From the NCBI GenBank assembly GCA_028817685.1, contig JAPPPC010000485.1:1-8123 (forward strand): a DNA stretch of 8,123 nt. Direction: 5' to 3'. Positions 1-6,216 of the stretch are shown here, piece by piece. This DNA comes from Rhodospirillaceae bacterium. Lineage in GTDB: Bacteria > Pseudomonadota > Alphaproteobacteria > UBA8366 > GCA-2717185. Position 1 is the first letter of the stretch; each line of letters opens with the position of its first letter. The position numbers and the translations under genes are program-made. Under the pieces are notes generated by a model, which worked only from the letters and a program-made list of their open reading frames with translations, searched no databases and was not told the origin of the DNA.

Positions 1-1577
1 CCCTGGTCAAGTTCAAGAAGCTTGCCGGCGGCGGATATTTCAAGATCATCAACCGGACCGTCCCCGACGCACTGCGCACCCTGGGCTATGACGAGCAGGA
101 AATCGAAGCCATCGTCTCCTACGCGGTTGGTTTCGGAAGCTTGACCGACGCTCCGGTGATCAACCACAAGAGCTTGGCCGAAAAAGGCTTCACGACCGAA
201 ACCATCGAGGCCGTGGAAGCTGCGCTGGCCGGCGCATTCGACATCAAATTCGCCTTCAACAAATGGACTCTCGGCGAAAAGTTCTGCACCGAGACGTTGG
301 GCTTCGATGTGGAGCAGCTCGACGATCTCAGCTTCGACATGCTGAGTGAGCTCGGCTTCAGCGCCGCGGAGATCGATGCGGCGAACACCTATTGCTGCGG
401 CGCGATGACCCTGGAAGGCGCTCCGCATCTGAAGGACGAGCATCTTCCGGTGTTCGATTGCGCCAACCCCTGCGGCCGGATCGGCAAACGCTACCTGTCG
501 GCGGAAAGCCATATCCGGATGCTGGCTGCCGCACAGCCGTTCATCACCGGTGCGATCTCGAAAACCATCAACATGCCGAACGACGCGACGGTCGAGGATT
601 GCAAAGAAGCCTACGAGCTGTCCTGGCGCCTGTGTCTGAAGGCAAACGCGCTGTACCGCGACGGCTCGAAGCTGAGCCAGCCGCTGCAAGCCGCCCTTTT
701 GGATGACGAAGAAGCTCTGGCGGAAGAAATCGCGGATGCCCCGCGCGCCGCGGCCGCGCCCGTCGCAGCCGAACGCATCGTCGAGCGGATCGTCGAGCGT
801 GCGATCAGCGAACGCCGCCGCTTGCCGAGCCGCCGCAAAGGCTACACTCAGAAGGCGATTGTCGGCGGGCACAAGGTTTATCTGCGCACCGGCGAATATG
901 AAGACGGCAAGCTCGGCGAAATCTTCATCGACATGCACAAGGAAGGCGCGGCCTTCCGCTCACTGATGAACAATTTCGCCATCGCCATTTCCATCGGCCT
1001 GCAATATGGCGTGCCGCTGGAGGAATATGTCGAGGCCTTCACCTTCACTCGCTTCGAGCCCTCGGGCATGGTCGAAGGCAACGATGCGATCAAGATGGCG
1101 ACATCCGTCCTGGACTACATCTTCCGCGAGGTCGCGGTCAGCTATCTCGGCCGCAACGACCTGTCGCACGCCCAGCCGGACGATATTCTGCCGGACAGCC
1201 TGGGCGAGGGTGAAAAGGAAGGCGAACTGCCAGACGATTCGGCCCGGACCATCGCAGCGATCCAGAAAGTCGCCAGCACCGGCTTCGTACGTTCCTCCAA
1301 CCTGATGGTGATCACCGGCGGCGCGAAAGGGAATGGGGCCGCGCCGGCGGAGACCGCGAGCGGCCTGCAGACCGCCGTCGGCGAGAGCGCAGCCGCCGCG
1401 GTCACCGTCAGCGAGGCCGTCGTATCGGAAGTCGACGAAGCGCTGGACCGCGTGCGCGAAGCCAGAGCGAAGGGATATGAAGGTGATGCCTGCGGTGAAT
1501 GCGGAAACTTCACCCTGGTGCGAAACGGAACTTGCATGAAGTGCGTCACTTGCGGCGCGACGAGCGGCTGCTCGTGA
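1..1577 (+). CDS. nrdJ: Vitamin B12-dependent (class II) ribonucleotide reductase, C-terminal part; 5' end outside window
   Basis: This cytoplasmic enzyme reduces ribonucleotides to deoxyribonucleotides using adenosylcobalamin, so it needs neither oxygen nor an iron radical subunit. The reading frame is open from base 3, and 524 residues are visible. The family usually has about 1200 residues, so more than half the gene lies upstream. Seen in order: the conserved barrel segment with ITGAISKTINMPNDATVEDC (543-602) and LKANALYRDGSKLSQPL (about 636-686); an Ala/Glu/Arg-rich linker (about 700-840); the KGYTQKAIVGGHKVYLRTGEY-type segment opening the TSCPD domain (about 840-1175); a low-complexity Ala-rich stretch; and a cysteine-rich tail (1491-1571, CGECG...CMKCVTCG...GC), as expected for the zinc-binding/redox-active C-terminus. 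A TTG at 141 could be mistaken for a start, but it lies inside the conserved domain. The gene ends at TGA 1575-1577 and is followed by an intrinsic terminator, so it is probably monocistronic or last in its operon. Any cobalamin riboswitch would be upstream and out of view. Confidence 0.96.
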   Translation, partial: LVKFKKLAGGGYFKIINRTVPDALRTLGYDEQEIEAIVSYAVGFGSLTDAPVINHKSLAEKGFTTETIEAVEAALAGAFDIKFAFNKWTLGEKFCTETLGFDVEQLDDLSFDMLSELGFSAAEIDAANTYCCGAMTLEGAPHLKDEHLPVFDCANPCGRIGKRYLSAESHIRMLAAAQPFITGAISKTINMPNDATVEDCKEAYELSWRLCLKANALYRDGSKLSQPLQAALLDDEEALAEEIADAPRAAAAPVAAERIVERIVERAISERRRLPSRRKGYTQKAIVGGHKVYLRTGEYEDGKLGEIFIDMHKEGAAFRSLMNNFAIAISIGLQYGVPLEEYVEAFTFTRFEPSGMVEGNDAIKMATSVLDYIFREVAVSYLGRNDLSHAQPDDILPDSLGEGEKEGELPDDSARTIAAIQKVASTGFVRSSNLMVITGGAKGNGAAPAETASGLQTAVGESAAAAVTVSEAVVSEVDEALDRVREARAKGYEGDACGECGNFTLVRNGTCMKCVTCGATSGCS

Positions 1578-1615
1578 TGCGATGAGAGAAGGAATTCAGA
1601 GCTCCCTGTGACCTT

Positions 1616-1647
1616 GGGGGTCGGCGTTACGCCGCCCCCATTTTTTT
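1616..1647 (+). terminator. Rho-independent terminator after nrdJ
   Basis: GGGGG (1616-1620) pairs with CCCCC (1635-1639), and CGGCG (1622-1626) pairs with CGCCG (1630-1634). There is one bulged T at 1621 and a TTA loop at 1627-1629. The stem is followed by A and seven Ts (1641-1647). This is a textbook intrinsic terminator 38 bp after the nrdJ stop. It separates nrdJ from the hemerythrin-like gene and rules out starts of that gene upstream of about 1650. Confidence 0.9.
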
Positions 1648-1680
1648 CTCTCAGGCGGGTTCTTGCGCACGGTATGGCAC

Positions 1681-1685
1681 GGAGG
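1681..1685 (+). promoter_or_regulatory. Ribosome binding site that decides the hemerythrin start
   Basis: GGAGG sits six bases before GTG 1692. It directly abuts ATG 1686, leaving no spacer, and lies downstream of ATG 1674. Of the in-frame starts it therefore fits only GTG 1692. Confidence 0.65.
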
Positions 1686-1691
1686 ATGACC

Positions 1692-2246
1692 GTGACGTCG
1701 ACAATCCTGCAGACATTGCATCAAGATCACGCAAATCAACTGCAGCTTCTCAGCTTGGTGGAAACCGAAATCGGCAAACTGGATGACGTCAGCGACCCCG
1801 CTGACTTCGAGCTCCTATCCCTGGCGCTGGAATACTGCAGCGATTTTCCAAACCGGTATCATCACCCCAAGGAAGATCGAATCTACGAAAGATTGGTCGC
1901 GTGCGACCCGGCAATCGGCAATCGCATTGACGATTTGGTTGAAGACCATAAGACGCTGGAGCGGCTAACCCGAGAATTCGCAAATGCCGTTGCCCAGGCG
2001 ATCGCGTCCGGTAACAGCACAGGCCTGTTCGAGACCGCGACGCAGTTCGCGCGCCACTACCGCTATCATATCGGTATCGAGGAAACCGACATCTTTCCTC
2101 GCGCCCGCAATGTACTGACCGAAGCAGACTGGCAGGCGATCGAAGCCTCATACCGGGAGGAAGCCGACCCGCTGTTTGGCGAACAGACGCGACAAGCCTA
2201 CATCGCATTGCAGGAACGCATCGTCGCGCAGTCGGCGGGAGGTTGA
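1692..2246 (+). CDS. Hemerythrin-like (HHE domain) protein
   Basis: This is a small, probably cytoplasmic four-helix protein expected to hold a non-haem di-iron centre. Relatives sense or bind oxygen or nitric oxide, or protect and repair iron centres; which of these applies here cannot be told. From the GTG start it has 184 residues. Iron-ligand candidates occur in the family order: H10/H13 (TLHQDH), H57/H58 with E61 (YHHPKED), H86 (LVEDHKTLE), H122 and H126 with E130/E131 (RHYRYHIGIEETDIFP). There is no signal peptide or membrane segment. The start was chosen because of GGAGG at 1681-1685; ATG 1686 and ATG 1674 remain possible alternatives. The frame stays open back to 1608, but that stretch is the nrdJ terminator. 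No clear promoter is visible in the short space 1648-1691, so expression may depend on a weak promoter there or on readthrough. The gene is convergent with the GST gene. The domain call is firm, the role is not. Confidence 0.87.
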   Translation: MTSTILQTLHQDHANQLQLLSLVETEIGKLDDVSDPADFELLSLALEYCSDFPNRYHHPKEDRIYERLVACDPAIGNRIDDLVEDHKTLERLTREFANAVAQAIASGNSTGLFETATQFARHYRYHIGIEETDIFPRARNVLTEADWQAIEASYREEADPLFGEQTRQAYIALQERIVAQSAGG

Positions 2247-2272
2247 ACGGACCCCGGTAACCGTAGGGCCGT
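2247..2272. terminator. Convergent-junction hairpin, possible terminator without T tract
   Basis: ACGG (2247-2250) pairs with CCGT (2269-2272), CCC (2252-2254) with GGG (2266-2268), and CGG (2255-2257) with CCG (2261-2263). A2251 and TA 2264-2265 are bulged and the loop is TAA. The hairpin begins right after the hemerythrin stop and fills most of the gap between two converging genes, which suits a transcription barrier. Neither strand has a T run after the stem, so classical intrinsic termination is unproven. Confidence 0.4.
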
Positions 2273-2276
2273 GAAA

Positions 2277-2288
2277 GGTTCTAGAACC
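2277..2288. repeat. Perfect 12-bp palindrome over the GST stop codon
   Basis: GGTTCTAGAACC reads the same on both strands. It contains the TAG stop of the GST gene (2281-2283 on the - strand) and starts five bases after the junction hairpin. It could contribute to 3'-end structure or be a chance palindrome. Confidence 0.35.
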
Positions 2289-3144
2289 CCACCACATCCG
2301 CCATCGTGGTCCCGGCACTTTTCCAATCCGCCTGGTTCCGTACGATGCTGTCCGCGAGCGGCGGTGGCGGGGCGACCTCACGGGCGAAACGCTCGTCGGC
2401 ATCCAACGTCTCACGCCAGTTCTCGACCCGGGGATGCAGTGCCGCGAAGGGGTATCCACCGAGATGAAGGCGGGTCGCGTAGACGTACCAGGCGATATCC
2501 AAGACGCTGAGCGCCTCGCCCAGAAAGTAGGGGCCGGCAGAGAGACGGCGCTCCAGATCGTCAAAGGCGTTGCGAAATTTGGCTGCTGCCGCGCGCACCG
2601 CAGCGTCAGACAGACCTTCGGCGGCCAATCGGTCGTAAAAGACACGCTCCTTTTCCCGCTTGTCTCGATCGGGCACACCGCCGACCGTCGCCGGATAGGC
2701 GCTGTATCGCGCCAACTGTTCCGAAGTCTTATTGGATTTCGTCCGCCCCAGCACGAAGCGAAAGCTGAGAGTCCGCAAGTCGAGATGCAGGTCGTCCTCA
2801 TGCTGCAGCAGAGCCATGATTTCGGCGTCGCGGCTTGCCGGTATCAGCCGGGGCTCCGGAAACGCCTGATCGAGCAGAGCCAGAATATCGTTACTCTCGA
2901 TATGCACCGCACCGTCCCAGACGAGAACGGGGACCAGACCGCGCGGGTTGATGCCCAAGAACCAGTCCGTATAGGTCTCGCTCTCGGCCAGGTTCATTTC
3001 GTGCCCCTGCCAGTCGATCCCCTTCAAATTCAAAAAAATTCGCAATTTTTGGGAACAGGACGACATCCGTCCGTGAAAAAGATGCAGGCCTTGCCATTCC
3101 AGGATCTCGCGCGAGCGAATGTCGCTGTCGATCAATTGCACCAC
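2281..3144 (-). CDS. Glutathione S-transferase-like protein
   Basis: This is a predicted soluble GST-fold protein of 287 residues, longer than the usual 200-230 because of an N-terminal extension of about 20 residues (SREILEWQGLHLFHG region) and a C-terminal tail. The thioredoxin-like domain covers about residues 18-100. It has the thiol-site motif S28-S29-C30-S31-Q-K, the NPRGLVPVL loop with the cis-proline at P72, and the glutathione-contacting E83-S84 (IESNDI). The helical domain covers about 105-255, with the GPYFLGEALSVLDIAWYVY helix-capping segment at 205-222. Both a serine and a cysteine are available as the catalytic group, so it may conjugate, cleave an ether or remove glutathione; the substrate is unknown. 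Start: GTG 3144, with AAGGAGG seven bases upstream; the next codon is also GTG. It lies 19 bp after the enolase-family gene and is probably last in the tetR-led operon. The family call is firm, the subclass is not. Confidence 0.86.
   Translation of the reverse strand: MVQLIDSDIRSREILEWQGLHLFHGRMSSCSQKLRIFLNLKGIDWQGHEMNLAESETYTDWFLGINPRGLVPVLVWDGAVHIESNDILALLDQAFPEPRLIPASRDAEIMALLQHEDDLHLDLRTLSFRFVLGRTKSNKTSEQLARYSAYPATVGGVPDRDKREKERVFYDRLAAEGLSDAAVRAAAAKFRNAFDDLERRLSAGPYFLGEALSVLDIAWYVYATRLHLGGYPFAALHPRVENWRETLDADERFAREVAPPPPLADSIVRNQADWKSAGTTMADVVGF
3034..3050. repeat. AT-rich 17-bp inverted repeat inside the GST gene
   Basis: AAAAATT (3034-3040) and AATTTTT (3044-3050) are perfect inverse complements around CGC. 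The stretch codes for the residues just after the SSCSQK motif and includes a seven-base homopolymer (3032-3038, T7 in the coding sense). It is strikingly AT-rich for this window. No function is claimed. Confidence 0.3.
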
Positions 3145-3151
3145 AGGCCTG

Positions 3152-3158
3152 CCTCCTT
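3152..3158 (-). promoter_or_regulatory. Strong ribosome binding site of the GST gene
   Basis: AAGGAGG on the - strand, seven bases before GTG 3144, is a near-consensus Shine-Dalgarno sequence. It supports the GTG start and independent efficient translation of the last gene of the operon. Confidence 0.75.
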
Positions 3159-3163
3159 ATCGG

Positions 3164-4342
3164 CTAATCAAATACCATCACTTGCGTTTTGTGCGCGTCG
3201 ATATAGTCCCAATCATAGGTGACGCCGAGGCCCGGCCCGTCCGGAACCGGCAGGCAACCATCAGCCGGGAGATCCTCTGGCTGGTCGGAATAGCCGCAGC
3301 TATAGACCGGCGCGACCATGTTCGGCATGCCCGGTCCGATCAGAGCCATCTCATAGAGATGGGTATTGCGGATCGCCGACATGCAGAGCCGGTGTGCCGG
3401 CCCCACCGCGTGAATTTGCACGTCGAGCCCCAACGCTTCGCAGAAATGCGCGATCTTCATCACGCCCGTGATGCCCATATCGTATTCCGGATCCGCATGG
3501 ATCATGTCGCAGCCGCCAGCCAGCAGGAACGCAGCCTTCTGCTCCAGGCCGCGCACATGCTCGCTGACGAGCAGCGGCGTCTGCAGTTTTTCCCGCAACC
3601 GCTGATGACCGTGCGGCGACACGGAAGAATCCTTGTAGGGGTCTTCGTACCAGAAACAGCCAACCTCATCGCAGACGCGCCCCAGCGCCAGCGCGTCGTT
3701 CCAAGTCTCCAACATGCAGGCTGGATCGATCATCAGCTTCATCTCATCGCCGATCCGCGCCCGCACGCCGCGCAAATTGCGCATCTCGCGCCGCACCTCG
3801 CCATTCAGCCAACCATGGATCTTGAAGCCGTGAAACCCCGCCTCCTGGCACTGCTCGGCGTAGTCGGCGAAGGCCTCCGGCGTGTCCAGGCCGCCCGGAC
3901 TCTCCTGGCCGCAATAGCTGCTGGCATAGGTCGGCAGGCGGTCGCGGAAACCGCCGAGCATGGCCTTGACCGAGGTACCACGCAGCTTGCCGCACAGATC
4001 CCACAGCGCGATGTCGAGCGGCCCATGCCCCATATGGTCATAGGCACGGACTTCACGTTTCAGATCGTCATAGATGCGCTCGCGATGCTCCGGATCGCGG
4101 CCGATCATCAAGGGTGCGAGCATACCCGCCTGTGCGTAGGTCGAGGGTGTGCCGACCCAGCTCACGACGTACTCGCCGCGCACGCCCTGGTCGGTATCAA
4201 TCCCGACCGCGAAGCGCTTTGCCATGAACCGCTCCCCCAGGACATAGGCCATGTTGCCGACGCCGGCCGCGGCCGTTTCCAACCCGATATTCTCTGTCGT
4301 GAATGCGAATTCGGTCAGCGTTACCCGGGTGATCTTCGCCAT
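3164..4342 (-). CDS. Enolase-superfamily enzyme, mandelate racemase/muconate lactonizing type
   Basis: This is a predicted cytoplasmic, Mg-dependent enzyme that removes a proton alpha to a carboxylate, giving racemization, epimerization, dehydration or cycloisomerization. It has 392 residues, a normal length. The N-terminal capping domain covers about 1-135 and the barrel follows. Metal ligands are D206 (MIDPA), E233 (WYEDP) and E261 (VSEH). The dyad D284 (IHADPEYDMGIT) and H311 (VQIHAVGPAH) has the 27-residue spacing of mandelate racemase D270/H297, and E331 matches the position of its E317. The second-strand K-x-K motif is K174-I-H176, so the second lysine is replaced by histidine. This favours a reaction driven by the H311/D284 side, such as dehydration, but that is inference. 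ATG 4342 follows the tetR stop by 11 bp with only a weak AGGG ribosome site. The TetR context suggests a catabolic role. The superfamily is certain; the substrate is unknown. Confidence 0.9.
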   Translation of the reverse strand: MAKITRVTLTEFAFTTENIGLETAAAGVGNMAYVLGERFMAKRFAVGIDTDQGVRGEYVVSWVGTPSTYAQAGMLAPLMIGRDPEHRERIYDDLKREVRAYDHMGHGPLDIALWDLCGKLRGTSVKAMLGGFRDRLPTYASSYCGQESPGGLDTPEAFADYAEQCQEAGFHGFKIHGWLNGEVRREMRNLRGVRARIGDEMKLMIDPACMLETWNDALALGRVCDEVGCFWYEDPYKDSSVSPHGHQRLREKLQTPLLVSEHVRGLEQKAAFLLAGGCDMIHADPEYDMGITGVMKIAHFCEALGLDVQIHAVGPAHRLCMSAIRNTHLYEMALIGPGMPNMVAPVYSCGYSDQPEDLPADGCLPVPDGPGLGVTYDWDYIDAHKTQVMVFD

Positions 4343-4353
4343 GACGCTCTACC

Positions 4354-4995
4354 CTATTTGGGACCGATCCCGTCGAACAGCATTGTGCAGAAGGAGTGGG
4401 CCAGCTCGTCGATCGAGTTTTTCTTCTTGGGATCGTACCACTGCATGCTCCAATTGACCGATCCCAGAAGGAACAGACGGACGAGACTTAAGTCTGCGGC
4501 CGCGGAGATTTCGCCGGCGTCTTGCGCGGCTTCGAAAATATCGTTCCAAAACGCCGCGTAACGCTTCCTGAGAAGCCTGTTGCGGTCCTGCGCCTTGCGG
4601 GAAACCTGGGCGAATATGGCGATGTTGGCGGAAGTATAGGCGCTGTAGCGCAGCAGCGTGTACATGTGGGTTTCGACGGCCACCTCCAGCCGCCGCCGGT
4701 GACTGGCCTCCGGGGGCAGTTCGCCCACCGCCTGTTCCACGGCTTCGGAAACCGAACGGATGCCGATTTCCATCACCTCGTCGAGAATCTCTTCCTTGGA
4801 GGCGAAATAGTAATAGATGCTGCCCGCGTCGATCCTTGCGCGCTTGGCGATCTGTCTCAGCGTGGTGGCGGTATAACCCTGGTCGCCAAACAAGATCGCC
4901 GCCGCGTCGAGTATCCGCTTTCGGGTTGCTTCCGATTTGCGGACGCGGAGGGTCTTTTGGCGGGAACCGCTGGTTGGTGCTTTATCCTTCAACAC
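4354..4995 (-). CDS. TetR/AcrR-family transcriptional regulator
   Basis: This is a predicted ligand-responsive dimeric DNA-binding protein, usually a repressor released by a pathway metabolite. It has 213 residues, typical for the family. A basic N-terminal tail (1-22) precedes the TetR_N helix-turn-helix domain (about 24-72), with RKRILDAAAILFGDQGY and TLRQIAKRARIDAGSIYYYFASKEEIL. The rest (about 75-213) is the helical ligand and dimer domain. The SVNWSMQWYDP segment followed by LAHSFCTMLFDGI resembles the C-terminus of TetR proteins from CoA-ester and lipid-catabolism regulators such as the KstR2 type. That resemblance is from memory and weak evidence for the ligand. Start: GTG 4995 with AAGAGA five bases upstream; TTG 4992 is possible. 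It is the first gene of the leftward operon and diverges from the amidohydrolase operon across 90 bp containing two inverted repeats, so it probably controls both directions. Confidence 0.93.
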   Translation of the reverse strand: MLKDKAPTSGSRQKTLRVRKSEATRKRILDAAAILFGDQGYTATTLRQIAKRARIDAGSIYYYFASKEEILDEVMEIGIRSVSEAVEQAVGELPPEASHRRRLEVAVETHMYTLLRYSAYTSANIAIFAQVSRKAQDRNRLLRKRYAAFWNDIFEAAQDAGEISAAADLSLVRLFLLGSVNWSMQWYDPKKKNSIDELAHSFCTMLFDGIGPK

Positions 4996-5001
4996 AGAGT
5001 T

Positions 5002-5030
5002 CTCTTAGCCTTGACATGCATCGCTGTCAA
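5002..5030 (-). promoter_or_regulatory. Possible leftward promoter for tetR
   Basis: On the - strand TTGACA (5030-5025) is followed, after 17 bases, by TAAGAG (5007-5002), a poor -10 match (3 of 6). Transcription from it would start at or next to GTG 4995, giving an almost leaderless message. An alternative -10, TAAATT at 5035-5030, has no good -35. The leftward promoter is therefore uncertain. Confidence 0.3.
5011..5030. promoter_or_regulatory. Inverted repeat TTGACA-N8-TGTCAA, candidate operator
   Basis: TTGACA (5011-5016) and TGTCAA (5025-5030) are perfect inverse complements separated by eight bases. The left arm is the -35 box of the rightward promoter and the right arm is a consensus -35 on the other strand. 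A protein bound here would block both promoters. It may be a regulator site or simply two opposed -35 boxes. Confidence 0.5.
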
Positions 5031-5039
5031 ATTTACATT
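5011..5039 (+). promoter_or_regulatory. Sigma70-type promoter of the amidohydrolase operon
   Basis: The -35 box TTGACA (5011-5016) is a perfect consensus. A 17-base spacer, the optimal length, leads to TACATT (5034-5039), matching TATAAT at four of six positions. The expected start of transcription is near 5046, leaving about 40 bases of leader before ATG 5086. The second inverted repeat (5043-5058) covers that start point. Confidence 0.68.
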
Positions 5040-5042
5040 CCA

Positions 5043-5058
5043 TCCAACGTTTGTTGGA
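5043..5058. promoter_or_regulatory. Inverted repeat TCCAAC-GTTT-GTTGGA, candidate TetR operator
   Basis: Two perfect six-base arms around a four-base centre sit immediately downstream of the -10 box and over the predicted transcription start. The 16-bp size and the placement are typical of TetR-family operators that block promoter clearance. The tetR gene starts 48 bp away, so it is the first candidate to bind here. Confidence 0.62.
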
Positions 5059-5071
5059 AAAATAGAACATC

Positions 5072-5077
5072 AGGGAG
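5072..5077 (+). promoter_or_regulatory. Ribosome binding site of the first amidohydrolase
   Basis: AGGGAG lies eight bases before ATG 5086. The reading frame is open much farther upstream (to 4522), but those positions lie in the control region and antisense to tetR. This site fixes ATG 5086 as the start. Confidence 0.7.
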
Positions 5078-5085
5078 CCCCCTCC

Positions 5086-6189
5086 ATGGCGAAAAAGCCG
5101 ATTTCCGCGGACTCGCACATCACGGAACCGCCGAACTGCTACAAGGACTATATCGATCCGAAATACCGCGACGAGGCGCCGGGTGTTGTCGCCCACGAGA
5201 AGTTGGGGGACATCTATGTGATCCCCGGTCTCGACACACCGATCCCGCTCAGTCTGGTGGCGGCAGCGGGTAAGGATCCGTCGGAATTGAGTACGCGTGG
5301 CGGGGTGTTCGACGAGCTGCACCGCGGCGGTTGGGACCCGAAAGCGCGCGAAGCCGATCAGGACCGCGACGGGGTGATCGCAGAGATCATCTACCCCTCG
5401 GTCGGTATGATGCTGTGCAATCACCCGGACTTCGAATACAAGCGCGCCTGCTTCAACGCCTATAACCGTTGGCTGCAGGAATTCTGCGACGGGCTGCCGA
5501 ACCGGCTGTTCGGCATGCCGCAGATCGCCATGGCCTCGCCGGAAGAGGGCATCGAAGAGGTCCGCAAGGCGAAGGAGATGGGCTTCAAGGGCGTCATGCT
5601 GGTCGGCGTGCCCGGGCATGAGGATTACCATCATCCCGACTACGACCCGTTCTACGAGGCGGTGATCGATATGGATATGCCGCTATCCTTCCACATCCTG
5701 ACCTCGCGCAAGGATTCGCTGAAGGACTATCGCGGCCCGAAGATCAACAGCTTCCTGACGATCATCCGCGGCAATCAGGACATCATCGGCACCTTCATTT
5801 TCGGCGGCGTGTTCGAGCGCCATCCGAAACTGAAGCTGGTCTGCGTGGAGGCGGATGCCGGCTGGGCGCCGCACTACATGTACCGCATGGACCACGCCTA
5901 CAAGCGGCACCGCTACTGGATGAAGTGCGAGGAACTGGAGCGGCTGCCGAGCGAATATTTCCGCGAGAACGTCTATATGACGTTCCAGGACGACTGGTCG
6001 GCCTTTCAGCTCAAGGACCACATGAATATCGACCGGCTGATGTGGGCGAACGACTTTCCGCACAGCGACGCGACCTGGCCCTGGAGCCAGGAAATGCTGA
6101 CGGAGCACGCCGCCGGCCTTACCGAGGCGGAACGCGACCGCGTCCTGCACGACAACGTCGCCGAGCTTTACGGGCTGCAGGTGGCCTAG
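5086..6189 (+). CDS. Amidohydrolase family protein (amidohydrolase_2 / COG2159 type)
   Basis: This is a predicted cytoplasmic TIM-barrel metal enzyme of 367 residues. Relatives include aromatic-acid decarboxylases (ACMSD, gamma-resorcylate and 5-carboxyvanillate decarboxylases) and hydrolases of C-C or ester bonds. It starts with the strand-one motif ISADSHITEPP, where D9 and H11 stand in for the H-x-H metal pair, a variant common in this branch. Other likely site residues are H203 (LSFHILTS), the GVFERHPKLKLVCVEADAGW block (241-260, with H246 and E255), and D323 in the WANDFPHSDATWPWS segment. Transcription is expected from the 5011-5039 promoter, and translation starts at ATG 5086 after AGGGAG. 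The next gene follows after 27 bp and is probably co-transcribed. Family membership is secure. Hydrolysis versus decarboxylation cannot be decided from sequence. Confidence 0.9.
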   Translation: MAKKPISADSHITEPPNCYKDYIDPKYRDEAPGVVAHEKLGDIYVIPGLDTPIPLSLVAAAGKDPSELSTRGGVFDELHRGGWDPKAREADQDRDGVIAEIIYPSVGMMLCNHPDFEYKRACFNAYNRWLQEFCDGLPNRLFGMPQIAMASPEEGIEEVRKAKEMGFKGVMLVGVPGHEDYHHPDYDPFYEAVIDMDMPLSFHILTSRKDSLKDYRGPKINSFLTIIRGNQDIIGTFIFGGVFERHPKLKLVCVEADAGWAPHYMYRMDHAYKRHRYWMKCEELERLPSEYFRENVYMTFQDDWSAFQLKDHMNIDRLMWANDFPHSDATWPWSQEMLTEHAAGLTEAERDRVLHDNVAELYGLQVA

Positions 6190-6216
6190 GCGGGTACTGC
6201 CAGGGAAACGAACGAT

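Noticed and set aside
765..815. Short repeated GAGCGGATCGTC-like units in nrdJ
   Set aside because: They encode the Glu-Arg-Ile-Val repeats of the charged linker common in NrdJ proteins and are not a DNA repeat element.
141..1577. Short separate gene starting at TTG 141
   Set aside because: The frame is open back to the window edge and the residues before it are conserved NrdJ sequence, so this is an internal codon of a truncated gene.
1608..1691. Longer N-terminus for the hemerythrin-like protein
   Set aside because: The start at 1608 would translate the nrdJ terminator. ATG 1674 and ATG 1686 lack a properly spaced ribosome site, while GGAGG fits GTG 1692.
3119..4561. Open frame of 480 codons on the + strand opposite the enolase-family and tetR genes
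   Set aside because: It lies antisense to genes with complete family motifs, has no recognisable domain and no ribosome site, and is Arg/His/Gln-rich in the way of GC-rich shadow frames.
4522..5085. Upstream extension of the first amidohydrolase frame
   Set aside because: The stretch overlaps tetR in antisense and the divergent promoter region. The conserved protein begins at ATG 5086 with a good ribosome site.
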